DNA of 64,000 nucleotides from Lachnospiraceae bacterium (GTDB taxonomy: Bacteria > Bacillota > Clostridia > Lachnospirales > Lachnospiraceae), in NCBI GenBank assembly GCA_015057635.1, contig SVEB01000109.1:31907-95906 (forward strand), in the 5' to 3' direction. Every line of letters begins with the position of its first letter. The first letter of the stretch is position 1. A program made the position numbers and the translations under genes. Under the pieces are notes generated by a model. That model made no database searches. It had not been told where the DNA came from and saw only the letters and a list, made by a program, of their open reading frames with translations. Shown here piece by piece: positions 29,146-38,869 of this stretch.

Positions 29146-29394
29146 ATGATGGAAATTTTAAGATTGATCGTAACAATTGCTTATGTTTTAATTTGTGTAG
29201 GATTAGTTGTCGTTGTATTAATGCAGGAAGGTAAGTCAGCAGGACTTAGCGGCGCAATCAACGGCGTTGCAGATACTTACTGGGGTAAGAACAAAGGCCG
29301 TTCTATGGAAGGTGCTCTTAATAAGCTGACAAAAGTTCTTGCAGTTTTATTCATCGTCATCTCCTTAGTTCTTAACCTTCATTGGGGACTGTAA
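29146..29394 (+). CDS. secG: preprotein translocase subunit SecG
   Basis: Small 2-TM protein with VVVLMQEGKSAGLSGAINGVADTYWGKNKGRS. Confidence 0.95.
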   Translation: MMEILRLIVTIAYVLICVGLVVVVLMQEGKSAGLSGAINGVADTYWGKNKGRSMEGALNKLTKVLAVLFIVISLVLNLHWGL

Positions 29395-29400
29395 TTATCC

Positions 29401-29435
29401 AACCCTCGCGGGCTTGCCTCGCGGGGGCTTTTTTT
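29401..29435 (+). terminator. terminator after secG
   Basis: CCCTCGCGGG-CTTG-CCTCGCGGGGGCTTTTTTT. Confidence 0.8.
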
Positions 29436-29442
29436 GAATTTA

Positions 29443-29549
29443 GGGGAGGTCAGCGTGAGCCTTCGCATGGCGCCGCAGCCGATATGTGGAGGCTGAACGG
29501 ATGCACGAGCGGACACCGTAAGGCCGTTGTCTTCGACTCTCAGACAGGA
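29443..29549 (+). repeat. degenerate half-copy of the 4878-5117 palindromic element
   Basis: CGGATGCACGAGCGGACA and TCAGACAGGA match CGGACGCATGAGCGGACA and TCAGACAGGA with identical 33-nt offset between GAGCGGACA and TCAGACAGGA; left boundary approximate. Confidence 0.6.
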
Positions 29550-29556
29550 TATGATA

Positions 29557-30261
29557 TTATTTTTTGGTTAAGAGCAGATGATGAAAGAAGGCGATTTCCT
29601 GGAATGCAGGGATGGTGCTGACGCGGGATTCAAGGGCAAGCATGTTTTGTTGCCAGGCAGGATCGGACTGGATATCCTGATTTTGCTGGAGATCCCAGAA
29701 GGTACGCATGCCGAAAGTAGTCGTAAGTGTCAGGGAAGGAGCCCATTCACATATATTTGTATCTTCATAGTAGGAGATGGCACCAAATTGGGCAGATTGT
29801 CCGCAGTTACCGTCTAACAGGGCATTTGCATGATCGAACTGATTGAGAAGAACGGCCATCTGCATGACTCTTCCGGCTCGATTATGTTTTAGGATGGACA
29901 AAATGCCATCTGGTTTCAGAAGACGGGCAAATTCCTGTACAATCTCCGGACGTTCTTTTGGAGCATACTCTAATACATTATGACAGAGAATCGCGTCGAA
30001 TGATTCGGATGGAAGACCTTTTAGAACGGAAAGGCTTCCTTCAAGCTGGATATAATCATGAGCCATAAAACGTTCCTTTAACATATCCGCATTCGGTTCA
30101 ACAGCCGTTACTTCATTATCTTCTGCAAAATGATCTGCTGTAATCCCTTTCCCGCTGCCAAAATCCAATATCTTTTTATTATGTAAAAAATCAAGCTGTG
30201 TCCAGGTCATCTTCTTTTGTAATTGCTCCCATACAGGGATTGATAAATTCCAATATGTCAT
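29557..30261 (-). CDS. class I SAM-dependent methyltransferase
   Basis: KKILDFGSGKGITADHFAEDNEVTAVEPNADML, FDAILCHNVLEYAPKERPEIVQEFARLLKPDGILSILKHN; start at internal ATG with AAAGGGGAA RBS. Confidence 0.9.
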   Translation of the reverse strand: MTYWNLSIPVWEQLQKKMTWTQLDFLHNKKILDFGSGKGITADHFAEDNEVTAVEPNADMLKERFMAHDYIQLEGSLSVLKGLPSESFDAILCHNVLEYAPKERPEIVQEFARLLKPDGILSILKHNRAGRVMQMAVLLNQFDHANALLDGNCGQSAQFGAISYYEDTNICEWAPSLTLTTTFGMRTFWDLQQNQDIQSDPAWQQNMLALESRVSTIPAFQEIAFFHHLLLTKK

Positions 30262-30631
30262 ATTATAATTCCCCTTTCGTATAATGGATCTGTTTTTCTT
30301 TTTTGCTGCCACAGTATTGCTGGCATTATTCTTTTATTATTTCTCCAGCACTATTCTTATTTTATCTTTAGCCTATTTTGTCTGTTTTACTAGGATTCTA
30401 AAGATTTCTTCTAACAGTAATCAATGTTTTTATGCTTTCTTTATCATTGTTTGACAGTTTATTTTACTGCTCTTATCAGTGTATTACAAAAATTGGTGAG
30501 AGGCAATATGGTCGTGGCAAGTGGGGGAAAAAGATTAAAAAAGGCGAAAAAGGGGAAAATAAATTATGACTGGACATTAGGCCAGAATACTTTATAATCA
30601 TAATATGTAGTATAAGTACAATAACTAGAAA

Positions 30632-32770
30632 ATGAGGATATATATGGATAGAGAAGAGTTAGAAAATAAGAAGCAGCTGTTATTTCATGTGATTACCGAT
30701 AAGGCGTATCGTCCTATGAAATTTAAAGAGCTCGCAGGGATCCTGCAAGTACCAAAGGATGAGAGAGATGATCTGAAACATGTTTTAGACTGTCTGATGG
30801 CAGACGGGAAGATCGCGTTAGATGATAGCAGACGTTATATAGAGGCCAAAGGAAATATAAGAACCGGTGTATTTTCTGGAACAAGCAGAGGATTCGGTTT
30901 TGTTAAGATTGAAGGAGAAGACGAAGAAATCTTCATTCCGGAGAGAGAGACAAAGGGAGCTTTGAATCAGGACGTGGTTCAGGTTGTTATCAATGAGGAA
31001 CAGACTGGCAAGAGAAGAGAAGGTGTAATTGTCGGCATTGTGGAACGAAGTGTGGAAGAGTTAGTGGGAACATTTCAGAAGAGCAAGAATTTTGGATTTG
31101 TTGTTCCAGACTCTCAGAAGTTCAATGCCGATATTTTTATTCCGAAAGAATATACAAAGGGTGCCGTAAACGGACATAAGGTATTAGTGCGTATCGTAAA
31201 TTATGGAAGCGAGAGAAAGAGTCCGGAAGGAAGAATCGTGGAGATCCTTGGTCATATCAATGATCCAGGCGTGGATGTACGAAGCGTTATATTGGAAAAA
31301 GGAATTCCAACAGAGTTTCCGGAGAGCGTGATGCATCAGGTAGAGCATATTCCGGATGAAGTGGATCCAAAGGAAATCGGCGGAAGACTGGATTTAAGAG
31401 ACTTACAGACTGTGACGATTGATGGTGAAGATGCAAAGGACTTAGATGATGCGATCACATTATCAAAATCCGGCAATATCTATAAGCTTGGTGTTCATAT
31501 CGCCGATGTCAGCCACTATGTAAAGGAAGATTCCCCGCTTGACAAAGAGGCATTAAAGAGAGGTACTTCGGTTTATTTAGTAGACCGTGTTATTCCAATG
31601 ATCCCTCATAAGCTGTCTAACGGAATCTGTTCCTTGAATGCAGGCGTTGATCGTCTTGCATTAAGCTGTATTATGGAGATTGATGAGAAGGGAAATGTGA
31701 TCGGACACCGCATCGCAGAAACTGTTATTAACGTATCCCGCAGAATGAGCTATACTTCCGTTAAGAAGATCTTAGAGGATAAGGACGAAGCGGAGATCAA
31801 GGAATACGAAGAATTCGTTCCGATGTTTGAGCAGATGCAGGAATTAGCGGATATCTTAAGAGAGAAGAGAAGAAAGCGCGGCTCTATTGATTTTGACTTC
31901 CCGGAAAGCAAGATTACCTTAGATGATAAGGGAAGACCGATTGAGGTAAAGGCTTACGAACGAAATAAGGCGACCAAGATTATTGAAGACTTCATGCTGA
32001 TTGCAAATGAAACCGTAGCGGAAGATTTCTTCTGGCAGGACCTTCCGTTCGTATATCGTACCCACGAGAACCCGGATGCGGAAAAGATTCAGAAGTTAAG
32101 TGTATTTATCAATAATTTTGGTTATACCATGCATATCGGACAGTATGAGATTCATCCAAAAGAACTGCAGAAGCTGATGAAAAAGATTGAAGGAACACCG
32201 GAAGAAGCGCTTATTTCAAGACTGACTCTCCGTTCCATGAAGCAGGCGAAGTATACTACAACTTGTGACGGACATTTTGGTCTGTCCACCAAGTATTACA
32301 CACACTTCACTTCTCCGATCAGACGTTATCCGGATCTTCAGATCCACCGCATCATTAAGGAAAACTTACGAGGCGGATTAAAGGAAAGAAGAATTGCACA
32401 TTATGATTCTATCCTTCCGGATGTGGCGAACCAGACAAGTAAGACGGAACGACGTGCGGATGAAGCGGAACGCGAAGTACAGAAGCTTAAGAAGGTAGAA
32501 TATATGAGTCAGTTTATCGGGGAGACATTCGACGGGGTAATCTCCGGCGTTACTTCCTGGGGCATGTATGTGGAACTTCCGAATACCTGTGAAGGTATGA
32601 TCCGCCTAGCAGATCTGCAGGATGACTATTATATCTTTGATGAGGCACACTATACATTAATTGGAGAGCATACAAAGAATACCTACAAATTAGGACAGCC
32701 AATCCATGTAATGGTAGTGGCCACAGATAAAATGCTGCGCACGATTGATTTTATGCCAGTTATGGATTAA
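30632..32770 (+). CDS. rnr: ribonuclease R
   Basis: TIDGEDAKDLDDAITL, HIADVSHYV, FTSPIRRYPDLQIHR, C-terminal S1 domain. Confidence 0.97.
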   Translation: MRIYMDREELENKKQLLFHVITDKAYRPMKFKELAGILQVPKDERDDLKHVLDCLMADGKIALDDSRRYIEAKGNIRTGVFSGTSRGFGFVKIEGEDEEIFIPERETKGALNQDVVQVVINEEQTGKRREGVIVGIVERSVEELVGTFQKSKNFGFVVPDSQKFNADIFIPKEYTKGAVNGHKVLVRIVNYGSERKSPEGRIVEILGHINDPGVDVRSVILEKGIPTEFPESVMHQVEHIPDEVDPKEIGGRLDLRDLQTVTIDGEDAKDLDDAITLSKSGNIYKLGVHIADVSHYVKEDSPLDKEALKRGTSVYLVDRVIPMIPHKLSNGICSLNAGVDRLALSCIMEIDEKGNVIGHRIAETVINVSRRMSYTSVKKILEDKDEAEIKEYEEFVPMFEQMQELADILREKRRKRGSIDFDFPESKITLDDKGRPIEVKAYERNKATKIIEDFMLIANETVAEDFFWQDLPFVYRTHENPDAEKIQKLSVFINNFGYTMHIGQYEIHPKELQKLMKKIEGTPEEALISRLTLRSMKQAKYTTTCDGHFGLSTKYYTHFTSPIRRYPDLQIHRIIKENLRGGLKERRIAHYDSILPDVANQTSKTERRADEAEREVQKLKKVEYMSQFIGETFDGVISGVTSWGMYVELPNTCEGMIRLADLQDDYYIFDEAHYTLIGEHTKNTYKLGQPIHVMVVATDKMLRTIDFMPVMD

Positions 32771-32926
32771 AATATAAAATGGACTGAAAGAATACCCTTT
32801 CGGGATGAAACGTATATGACATGGGCTTTTCGCTTGGAAAGCCCATGGAGCATATATCTAAGGGAGGAGAAAGCTTATGGCATTCGGGCTCCCTTTATTA
32901 ATTGCAGGCAGGAGGGAATAGGATTA

Positions 32927-33391
32927 ATGGCAAAAGATAGTATCAAAATGATAGCCAATAATAAAAAAGCCAGATTCGACTATTTCATTGAAGACACCTA
33001 CGAAGCAGGGATCTCATTGCATGGTACGGAGGTCAAATCACTGCGTATGGGAAAATGTTCTATTAAAGAAGCGTTCATACGTATTGAAAATGGTGAAGTA
33101 TATGTGTATAGTATGCATGTGAGTCCTTATGAGAAAGGAAATATATTCAATAAGGATCCGCTTCGTGTGAAGAAGCTGCTTCTTCACAAGTATGAAATTA
33201 ATAAAATAGCTGGGAAGCTTCAGCAGCAAGGGTACACATTAGTACCGCTTACTGTTTATCTAAAGGGGAGTCTCGTGAAAGTTGAGATCGGTTTAGGACG
33301 AGGCAAAAAACTGTACGATAAACGTCAGGATATTGCAAAGAAAGATCAAAGACGAGAAGCAGAAAAGGAATTTAAAATAAGAAACTTATAA
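32927..33391 (+). CDS. smpB: SsrA-binding protein SmpB
   Basis: [51 protein letters not shown]; start at internal ATG 32927. Confidence 0.97.
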   Translation: MAKDSIKMIANNKKARFDYFIEDTYEAGISLHGTEVKSLRMGKCSIKEAFIRIENGEVYVYSMHVSPYEKGNIFNKDPLRVKKLLLHKYEINKIAGKLQQQGYTLVPLTVYLKGSLVKVEIGLGRGKKLYDKRQDIAKKDQRREAEKEFKIRNL

Positions 33392-33404
33392 AAAAGAATA
33401 TGGT

Positions 33405-33455
33405 AGCAGTAAAGGGGCTTAAGGATTACTTAAGAACTGCTGTCCGCTCTTTACT
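33405..33455 (+). promoter_or_regulatory. leader with competing hairpins upstream of ppaC
   Basis: AGCAGT/ACTGCT and AGTAAAG/CTTTACT share bases; the latter abuts the AGGAAGG ribosome-binding site. Confidence 0.4.
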
Positions 33456-33469
33456 AGGAAGGAAAAAAC

Positions 33470-35116
33470 ATGACAACACATGCAAGAAAGATTTTTGTAA
33501 TCGGGCATAAGAATCCAGATACCGATTCCATTTGTTCGGCGATCTGTTATGCGAACTTAAAAAACAAGACGTCGGAAAATGTGTATGTACCAAAGAGAGC
33601 AGGCCAGATAAGTGCGGAGACGCAATATGTGCTGGATCGTTTTGGAGTAACACCACCAGACTATATTGCAGATGTAGGAACACAGGTAAAAGACATTGAA
33701 ATCAGACAGACACCCGGAGTCAGCAAGTACATTTCATTAAAGAAAGCTTGGACACTGATGAAGGAACAGGGCGTAGTAACGCTTCCAATCACAGAAAATG
33801 AAAAGCTGGAAGGTCTTATCACAATCGGTGATATCACAACTTCTTATATGGAAGTTTATGACAGTAAGATTTTAGCAGAAGCAAGTACTTCTTATGAAAA
33901 CATCTTAGAAACATTAGATGCGGAGCTTATCGTTGGTGACAGAGATAAAAACTTCGATAAAGGTAAGGTATTAATCGCAGCTGCGAATCCAGATCTGATG
34001 GAAAGCTATATTGAGGAAAATGATCTTGTTATCTTAGGAAACCGTTATGAATCCCAGTTATGTGCTATTGAAATGAAAGCAGCATGCATTATTGTATGCG
34101 AAGGTGCGAAAGTATCCATGACAATCAAGAAGTTAGCGGAAGACAAGGGATGCGTGGTGATCAGCACACCTCATGATACCTATACGGTAGCAAGACTGAT
34201 CAACCAGAGTATGCCGATCAATCACTTCATGAAGAGAGACAAGCTGATCACATTCCGTACCGATGATTTCGTGGAAGAAATTAAAGGCGTTATGGCGAAG
34301 AACCGCAACCGTGATTTCCCAGTGCTTGATCATAAGGGAATTTACCGTGGCATGATCTCCCGCCGTAACTTATTAAATATGCAACGTAAAGAAGTGATCT
34401 TAGTGGATCACAATGAAATGAGCCAGGCGGTAGACGGTATAGAAGATGCAGAAATCTTAGAAATCATCGATCATCACCGTCTTGGTACGATCGAGACAAT
34501 GAAACCGGTATTCTTCCGCAATCAGCCTCTCGGATGTACAGCAACGATCGTATACCAGATGTACCGCGAAGCAGGCGTTGAGATTGAAAAGCATATCGCA
34601 AGCCTATTATGCTCTGCAATCATCTCCGATACGCTTATGTACCGTTCACCAACCTGTACATTCATGGACAGAGAGGCAGCGGAACATCTTGCGAAGATCG
34701 CAGGAATTGATGTAGAGCAGTTTGCAGCAGATATGTTTGCAGCAGGCAGCAATTTAAAGAGCAAGACCGAAGAAGAAGTATTCTATCAGGATTTCAAGAA
34801 CTTCACAGCCGGTGATATCACATTTGGCGTAGGTCAGATCACCTCTTTAAATGCAAATGAGTTAACGGATGTGAAGGAACGTCTTCTTCCATATTTAGAA
34901 AAGGCGATCACAGAACATGGCGTGGATATGATTTTCTTCATGCTGACAAACATCATCAAGGAATCAACCGAATTAATCTGCATCGGCAATCAGGCAGTGC
35001 ATACGGTAGAAAATGCATTTGGAGTTAAGATGGAAAACAACGGATTCCAGCTTCCAGGTGTTGTATCCCGTAAAAAACAGCTGATTCCAGCTCTTGTAGC
35101 TACTATGCAGGAATAG
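33470..35116 (+). CDS. ppaC: manganese-dependent inorganic pyrophosphatase with CBS/DRTGG regulatory insertion
   Basis: FVIGHKNPDTDSICSAICYANLK, EIIDHHRLG, SDTLMYRSPT; long insertion with CBS-like segments. Confidence 0.93.
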   Translation: MTTHARKIFVIGHKNPDTDSICSAICYANLKNKTSENVYVPKRAGQISAETQYVLDRFGVTPPDYIADVGTQVKDIEIRQTPGVSKYISLKKAWTLMKEQGVVTLPITENEKLEGLITIGDITTSYMEVYDSKILAEASTSYENILETLDAELIVGDRDKNFDKGKVLIAAANPDLMESYIEENDLVILGNRYESQLCAIEMKAACIIVCEGAKVSMTIKKLAEDKGCVVISTPHDTYTVARLINQSMPINHFMKRDKLITFRTDDFVEEIKGVMAKNRNRDFPVLDHKGIYRGMISRRNLLNMQRKEVILVDHNEMSQAVDGIEDAEILEIIDHHRLGTIETMKPVFFRNQPLGCTATIVYQMYREAGVEIEKHIASLLCSAIISDTLMYRSPTCTFMDREAAEHLAKIAGIDVEQFAADMFAAGSNLKSKTEEEVFYQDFKNFTAGDITFGVGQITSLNANELTDVKERLLPYLEKAITEHGVDMIFFMLTNIIKESTELICIGNQAVHTVENAFGVKMENNGFQLPGVVSRKKQLIPALVATMQE

Positions 35117-35139
35117 GCCGACAGCTTAGGATAAAAAAC

Positions 35140-35177
35140 AATAAAAAGGGCAGAGGGATTTGGCTTCTGCCCTTTTT
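35140..35177 (+). terminator. terminator after ppaC
   Basis: AAAAGGGCAGA...TTCTGCCCTTTTTT. Confidence 0.8.
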
Positions 35178-35207
35178 TGTAAAGAAAATTACGGAAATGA
35201 GGAAAAA

Positions 35208-36305
35208 ATGAAACATAAAGCAATAAAAATAACTGCAATCGCAGCAGCAGCCGTGGTAGTCACTGTGATCGGATATCTGGCATACCTGATGCTTTCTTAC
35301 AGCCGTATCGAAGATAATCAGACAATAGACATAACACAAAGCGGTGAGAAGGTAAAGGAAAGTGTAAGTACGGAGACAGAGTACAGCATCATGACGTATA
35401 ATATTGGGTTTGGTGCATATTCTGATGATTACAGCTTTTTCATGGATGGAGGAAAGCATTCCAGAGCATTTAGCAAGGAAAGCGTATTAGAAAACACAAA
35501 TGGCTCTATTTCGATTATTCAGAATAAGAATCCGGATTTTGTATTCTTACAGGAAGTAGATTTAGATTCCACCAGAAGCTATCATGTGAATCAGTATGAT
35601 ATGATCTTAGATTCCTTTGACAGCTATTCCACGGCATTCGGCATTAACTTTGACTCTGCTTACCTGTTCTATCCATTTACAGAGCCTCATGGTAAATCAT
35701 TATCAGGGATGGCGACAATCTCGAACATACAAATCGCGTATTCCATTCGTCGTTCTCTTCCGATCTCAGAGAATTTGCATAAATTTTTAGATTTAGACCG
35801 CTGTTATACAATTTCTAAGGTTCCGGTCGCGAATGGAAAATACTTATGTTTATATAATGTACATTTATCTGCTTATACCGATGATATCTCCATTGTGGAG
35901 CAGCAGATTAAGATGTTAGCAAAAGATCTGCAGGCAGATTTAGAAGCCGGCAACTATATTGTGTGCGGAGGGGATTTCAATCAGGATCTGCTTGGAAATT
36001 CTCCGGAGGTATTTGGAACGGATGAAAGCAATGAAAACTGGGCAAGCCCATTCCCGGTTGAATTTCTTCCCGAAGGCTTTGACTTAGCCGTACGAAGACT
36101 TTCTGGGAAAGAACAGTCTGCACTTGCTCCATCCTGCCGTAATGCAGATAAGCCGTATGTAAAGGGAGAAAACTTTATTACGATGGTTGACGGATTTATT
36201 CTTTCCTCTAATGTAGAAATGACGGAGTATCAGGTGGTGGATACAGGATTTGCTTATTCTGATCATAATCCGGTGTATATGAAATTCCGCTTACGAGAGC
36301 AGTAA
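35208..36305 (+). CDS. endonuclease/exonuclease/phosphatase family protein, membrane-anchored
   Basis: SIMTYNIGFG, FVFLQEVD, GGDFNQDL, YSDHNPV; N-terminal TM; start at internal ATG 35208 with GAGG RBS. Confidence 0.85.
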   Translation: MKHKAIKITAIAAAAVVVTVIGYLAYLMLSYSRIEDNQTIDITQSGEKVKESVSTETEYSIMTYNIGFGAYSDDYSFFMDGGKHSRAFSKESVLENTNGSISIIQNKNPDFVFLQEVDLDSTRSYHVNQYDMILDSFDSYSTAFGINFDSAYLFYPFTEPHGKSLSGMATISNIQIAYSIRRSLPISENLHKFLDLDRCYTISKVPVANGKYLCLYNVHLSAYTDDISIVEQQIKMLAKDLQADLEAGNYIVCGGDFNQDLLGNSPEVFGTDESNENWASPFPVEFLPEGFDLAVRRLSGKEQSALAPSCRNADKPYVKGENFITMVDGFILSSNVEMTEYQVVDTGFAYSDHNPVYMKFRLREQ

Positions 36306-36364
36306 GACTTTAAAAGCAAACATAATGAAAAGGAAAGAGTGATTAAAAAACTCTTTTAAAAGAG

Positions 36365-36407
36365 AAAAAGGCATCCTGCATAGCTTTATGGCAGGATGCC
36401 TTTTTCT
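36365..36407 (+). terminator. terminator
   Basis: AAAAAGGCATCCTGC...GCAGGATGCCTTTTT. Confidence 0.85.
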
Positions 36408-36549
36408 AGGTACCTTTCTAGTTTTTTGGGAAAGCGGAACCATTGAGACCGGAATGGGAAAATTTATATAAAGACATCATTTTTTCATAAGTTTATGGTA
36501 TACTATCGAGTGGTAAGAAAAGAATGTACTGAGGAAAGGGGTAAGGGCA

Positions 36550-36786
36550 ATGCGTGAGATGGAATTTAAGATGGAACGCCATGGACTGATTAAAGTAGGA
36601 GATCATGTACAGATCCGAGAATCGCAGCTCCCGAATGCCATTTACTATTATGTAATTGAACCGGCTGTGGCGATGTCAGGAAATATACCATTTCGTGAGA
36701 GGTTAAAACACCTGGAAGGCGATGTGAGCGATATTAAGGAAACAGACCGCGGATACTATGTAACCGTGCAGTTTGATGAAGAGTAA
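36550..36786 (+). CDS. conserved hypothetical protein (78 aa)
   Basis: RBS GAAAGGGG; ORF well bounded between terminators. Confidence 0.6.
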   Translation: MREMEFKMERHGLIKVGDHVQIRESQLPNAIYYYVIEPAVAMSGNIPFRERLKHLEGDVSDIKETDRGYYVTVQFDEE

Positions 36787-37120
36787 AGAAAAGATAATTG
36801 AAATTATTGCATTTTATGGATAAATATAGTAGTATATGCGTATAGGAAATTAGTACTATAAGACATTGAAAAATTAAGAAGCAAAATTGCAATATTTCAA
36901 AGTAGTAAAATGAGAAGAAGATCAGATGAGTATCATCTTCTTCTTTTTCTTTTAACTAAGAAAGTCGTTTTTTGGGAAAATGAAGAATTTATTGTTATAA
37001 AAGCGATATAAACTATATAAATAGCCTAAAAATGATAAATAATGTAAATAAATGTTGAAAAATATTAGGAGTATGATAAAATATAGGTAAAAATACCCAA
37101 CAAAAGAGGCGAGGTAAGAA

Positions 37121-38869
37121 ATGCTAAGTTCAGCAACTATATCGAATTCAGCGTATCTGAATCGAAAGAAAAAGCGTCTTGGAGATATGCTGATTGAGGA
37201 AAATGTCATTACCTCCGAGCAGTTAGACGAAGCGCTGAAAAAACAAAAGATTGAAAAAAAGAAACTTGGTACGATCTTAATTGAGATGGGATTCACAAAG
37301 GAAAAAGATATTGCGGTTGCGATTCAAAAACAGCTGGGACTGGATTTTGTTGTGCTTGCCGGACTGAGGATTCGGGAAGACATTCTAAGACTGATATCGG
37401 ACAGCAGTATTTTAAAGAAGCATGTGATGATGCCATTTGCCTTTCGGGAAGATCAGAGCAATACTTTGTATGTAGCCATGTCAGATCCGCTTGACTATAT
37501 TGCACAGGATGATATGGCGATCATTACGAATATGGAGATACAGCCGGTAGTAGCTACCATGACGGACATCTTAGCGACGATAGACCGTTATTACGGAAGT
37601 GCGGAAGCACAGGCGGTAGCAGAGCAGTATACAAGAGAACGGGAAACACAGAATAAAACAGAAGAGACAGTGGCAGAGGTGGACAGCAATGCGCCGATTG
37701 TCAAACTGGTCCGCACCATTATTGAGCAGGCTGTAAGACAGCGGGCAAGTGATATACATATAGAACCATTGGAAACAAGAATACGGGTACGGTATCGCGT
37801 GGATGGCGTGCTGTTAGAGATCGGCTCCTATCCGATCGATATGCTGGCAGCGATCACGACTCGTGTAAAAATCATTGGCGGCATGGATATAGCGGAAAAA
37901 AGAAGACCGCAGGATGGCCGCATCACGCAGATCGTAGACCGCATGGAATACGATGTGCGAGTATCCGCTCTTCCAACCGTGTTCGGAGAGAAAATCGTTA
38001 TGCGACTTACTTCCAAGATGACTTTGTCAAGGGATAAGAAGTTGTTAGGATTTTCGGATGAGGAGTTAATGAAATTCGATAAGATGCTTGCAAATCCGCA
38101 TGGCATTATATTAGTAACCGGACCGACCGGAAGCGGCAAGTCGACTACGCTTTACACTGCAGTCAGTGAGTTGAACACATCGGAGGTAAATATCATTACC
38201 GTTGAGGATCCGGTGGAAGCCAATATTGACGGAGTGAATCAGGTACAGGTAAACCCCAAAGCCGATCTAACATTTGCATCGGCGCTGCGGTCCATCCTGC
38301 GTCAGGATCCGGATATCATTATGATCGGAGAAATCCGAGATGTGGAGACGGCAAGCATAGCGGTTACCGCATCCATCACCGGTCATTTAGTTGTAAGCAC
38401 AGTACATACAAATAGTGCAGCAAGCACCATCACTCGGCTGGTGGATATGGGAATCGAGCCGTATCTGTTGGCGGACTCCGTGGTGGGGGTTATCGCACAG
38501 CGCCTTGTAAGAAGGCTATGTCACTGCAAGACATGCAGAAAGGCAGATACATTGGAAAAACAGCTTCTCGGCATTCCCGATGAAGAGGATATTACGATTT
38601 ATGAGCCAAGAGGATGTACAGAGTGCAACGATACCGGCTATAAAGGAAGAATCGGTGTATATGAGATCATGCCGGTTACAAATGAACTAAAGCGCAAGAT
38701 CACAAAAAATGCTTCTATTGAGGAAATAGAAGAAACAGCGCTTTTAGAAGGAATGCAGACACTTAAGATGAGTGCCGCCAGATATGTATTGGAAGGAGTC
38801 ACATCCATCAAAGAGCTTCGCAAGATTGTGTATGCAAATGATGAGGACGTACAGAAAGGCAGAGTATGA
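37121..38869 (+). CDS. pilB: type IV pilus extension ATPase PilB/GspE
   Basis: GspE N-terminal domain, GPTGSGKSTTLYTA, EDPVE, GEIRDVETA, CxxC zinc motifs. Confidence 0.95.
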   Translation: MLSSATISNSAYLNRKKKRLGDMLIEENVITSEQLDEALKKQKIEKKKLGTILIEMGFTKEKDIAVAIQKQLGLDFVVLAGLRIREDILRLISDSSILKKHVMMPFAFREDQSNTLYVAMSDPLDYIAQDDMAIITNMEIQPVVATMTDILATIDRYYGSAEAQAVAEQYTRERETQNKTEETVAEVDSNAPIVKLVRTIIEQAVRQRASDIHIEPLETRIRVRYRVDGVLLEIGSYPIDMLAAITTRVKIIGGMDIAEKRRPQDGRITQIVDRMEYDVRVSALPTVFGEKIVMRLTSKMTLSRDKKLLGFSDEELMKFDKMLANPHGIILVTGPTGSGKSTTLYTAVSELNTSEVNIITVEDPVEANIDGVNQVQVNPKADLTFASALRSILRQDPDIIMIGEIRDVETASIAVTASITGHLVVSTVHTNSAASTITRLVDMGIEPYLLADSVVGVIAQRLVRRLCHCKTCRKADTLEKQLLGIPDEEDITIYEPRGCTECNDTGYKGRIGVYEIMPVTNELKRKITKNASIEEIEETALLEGMQTLKMSAARYVLEGVTSIKELRKIVYANDEDVQKGRV

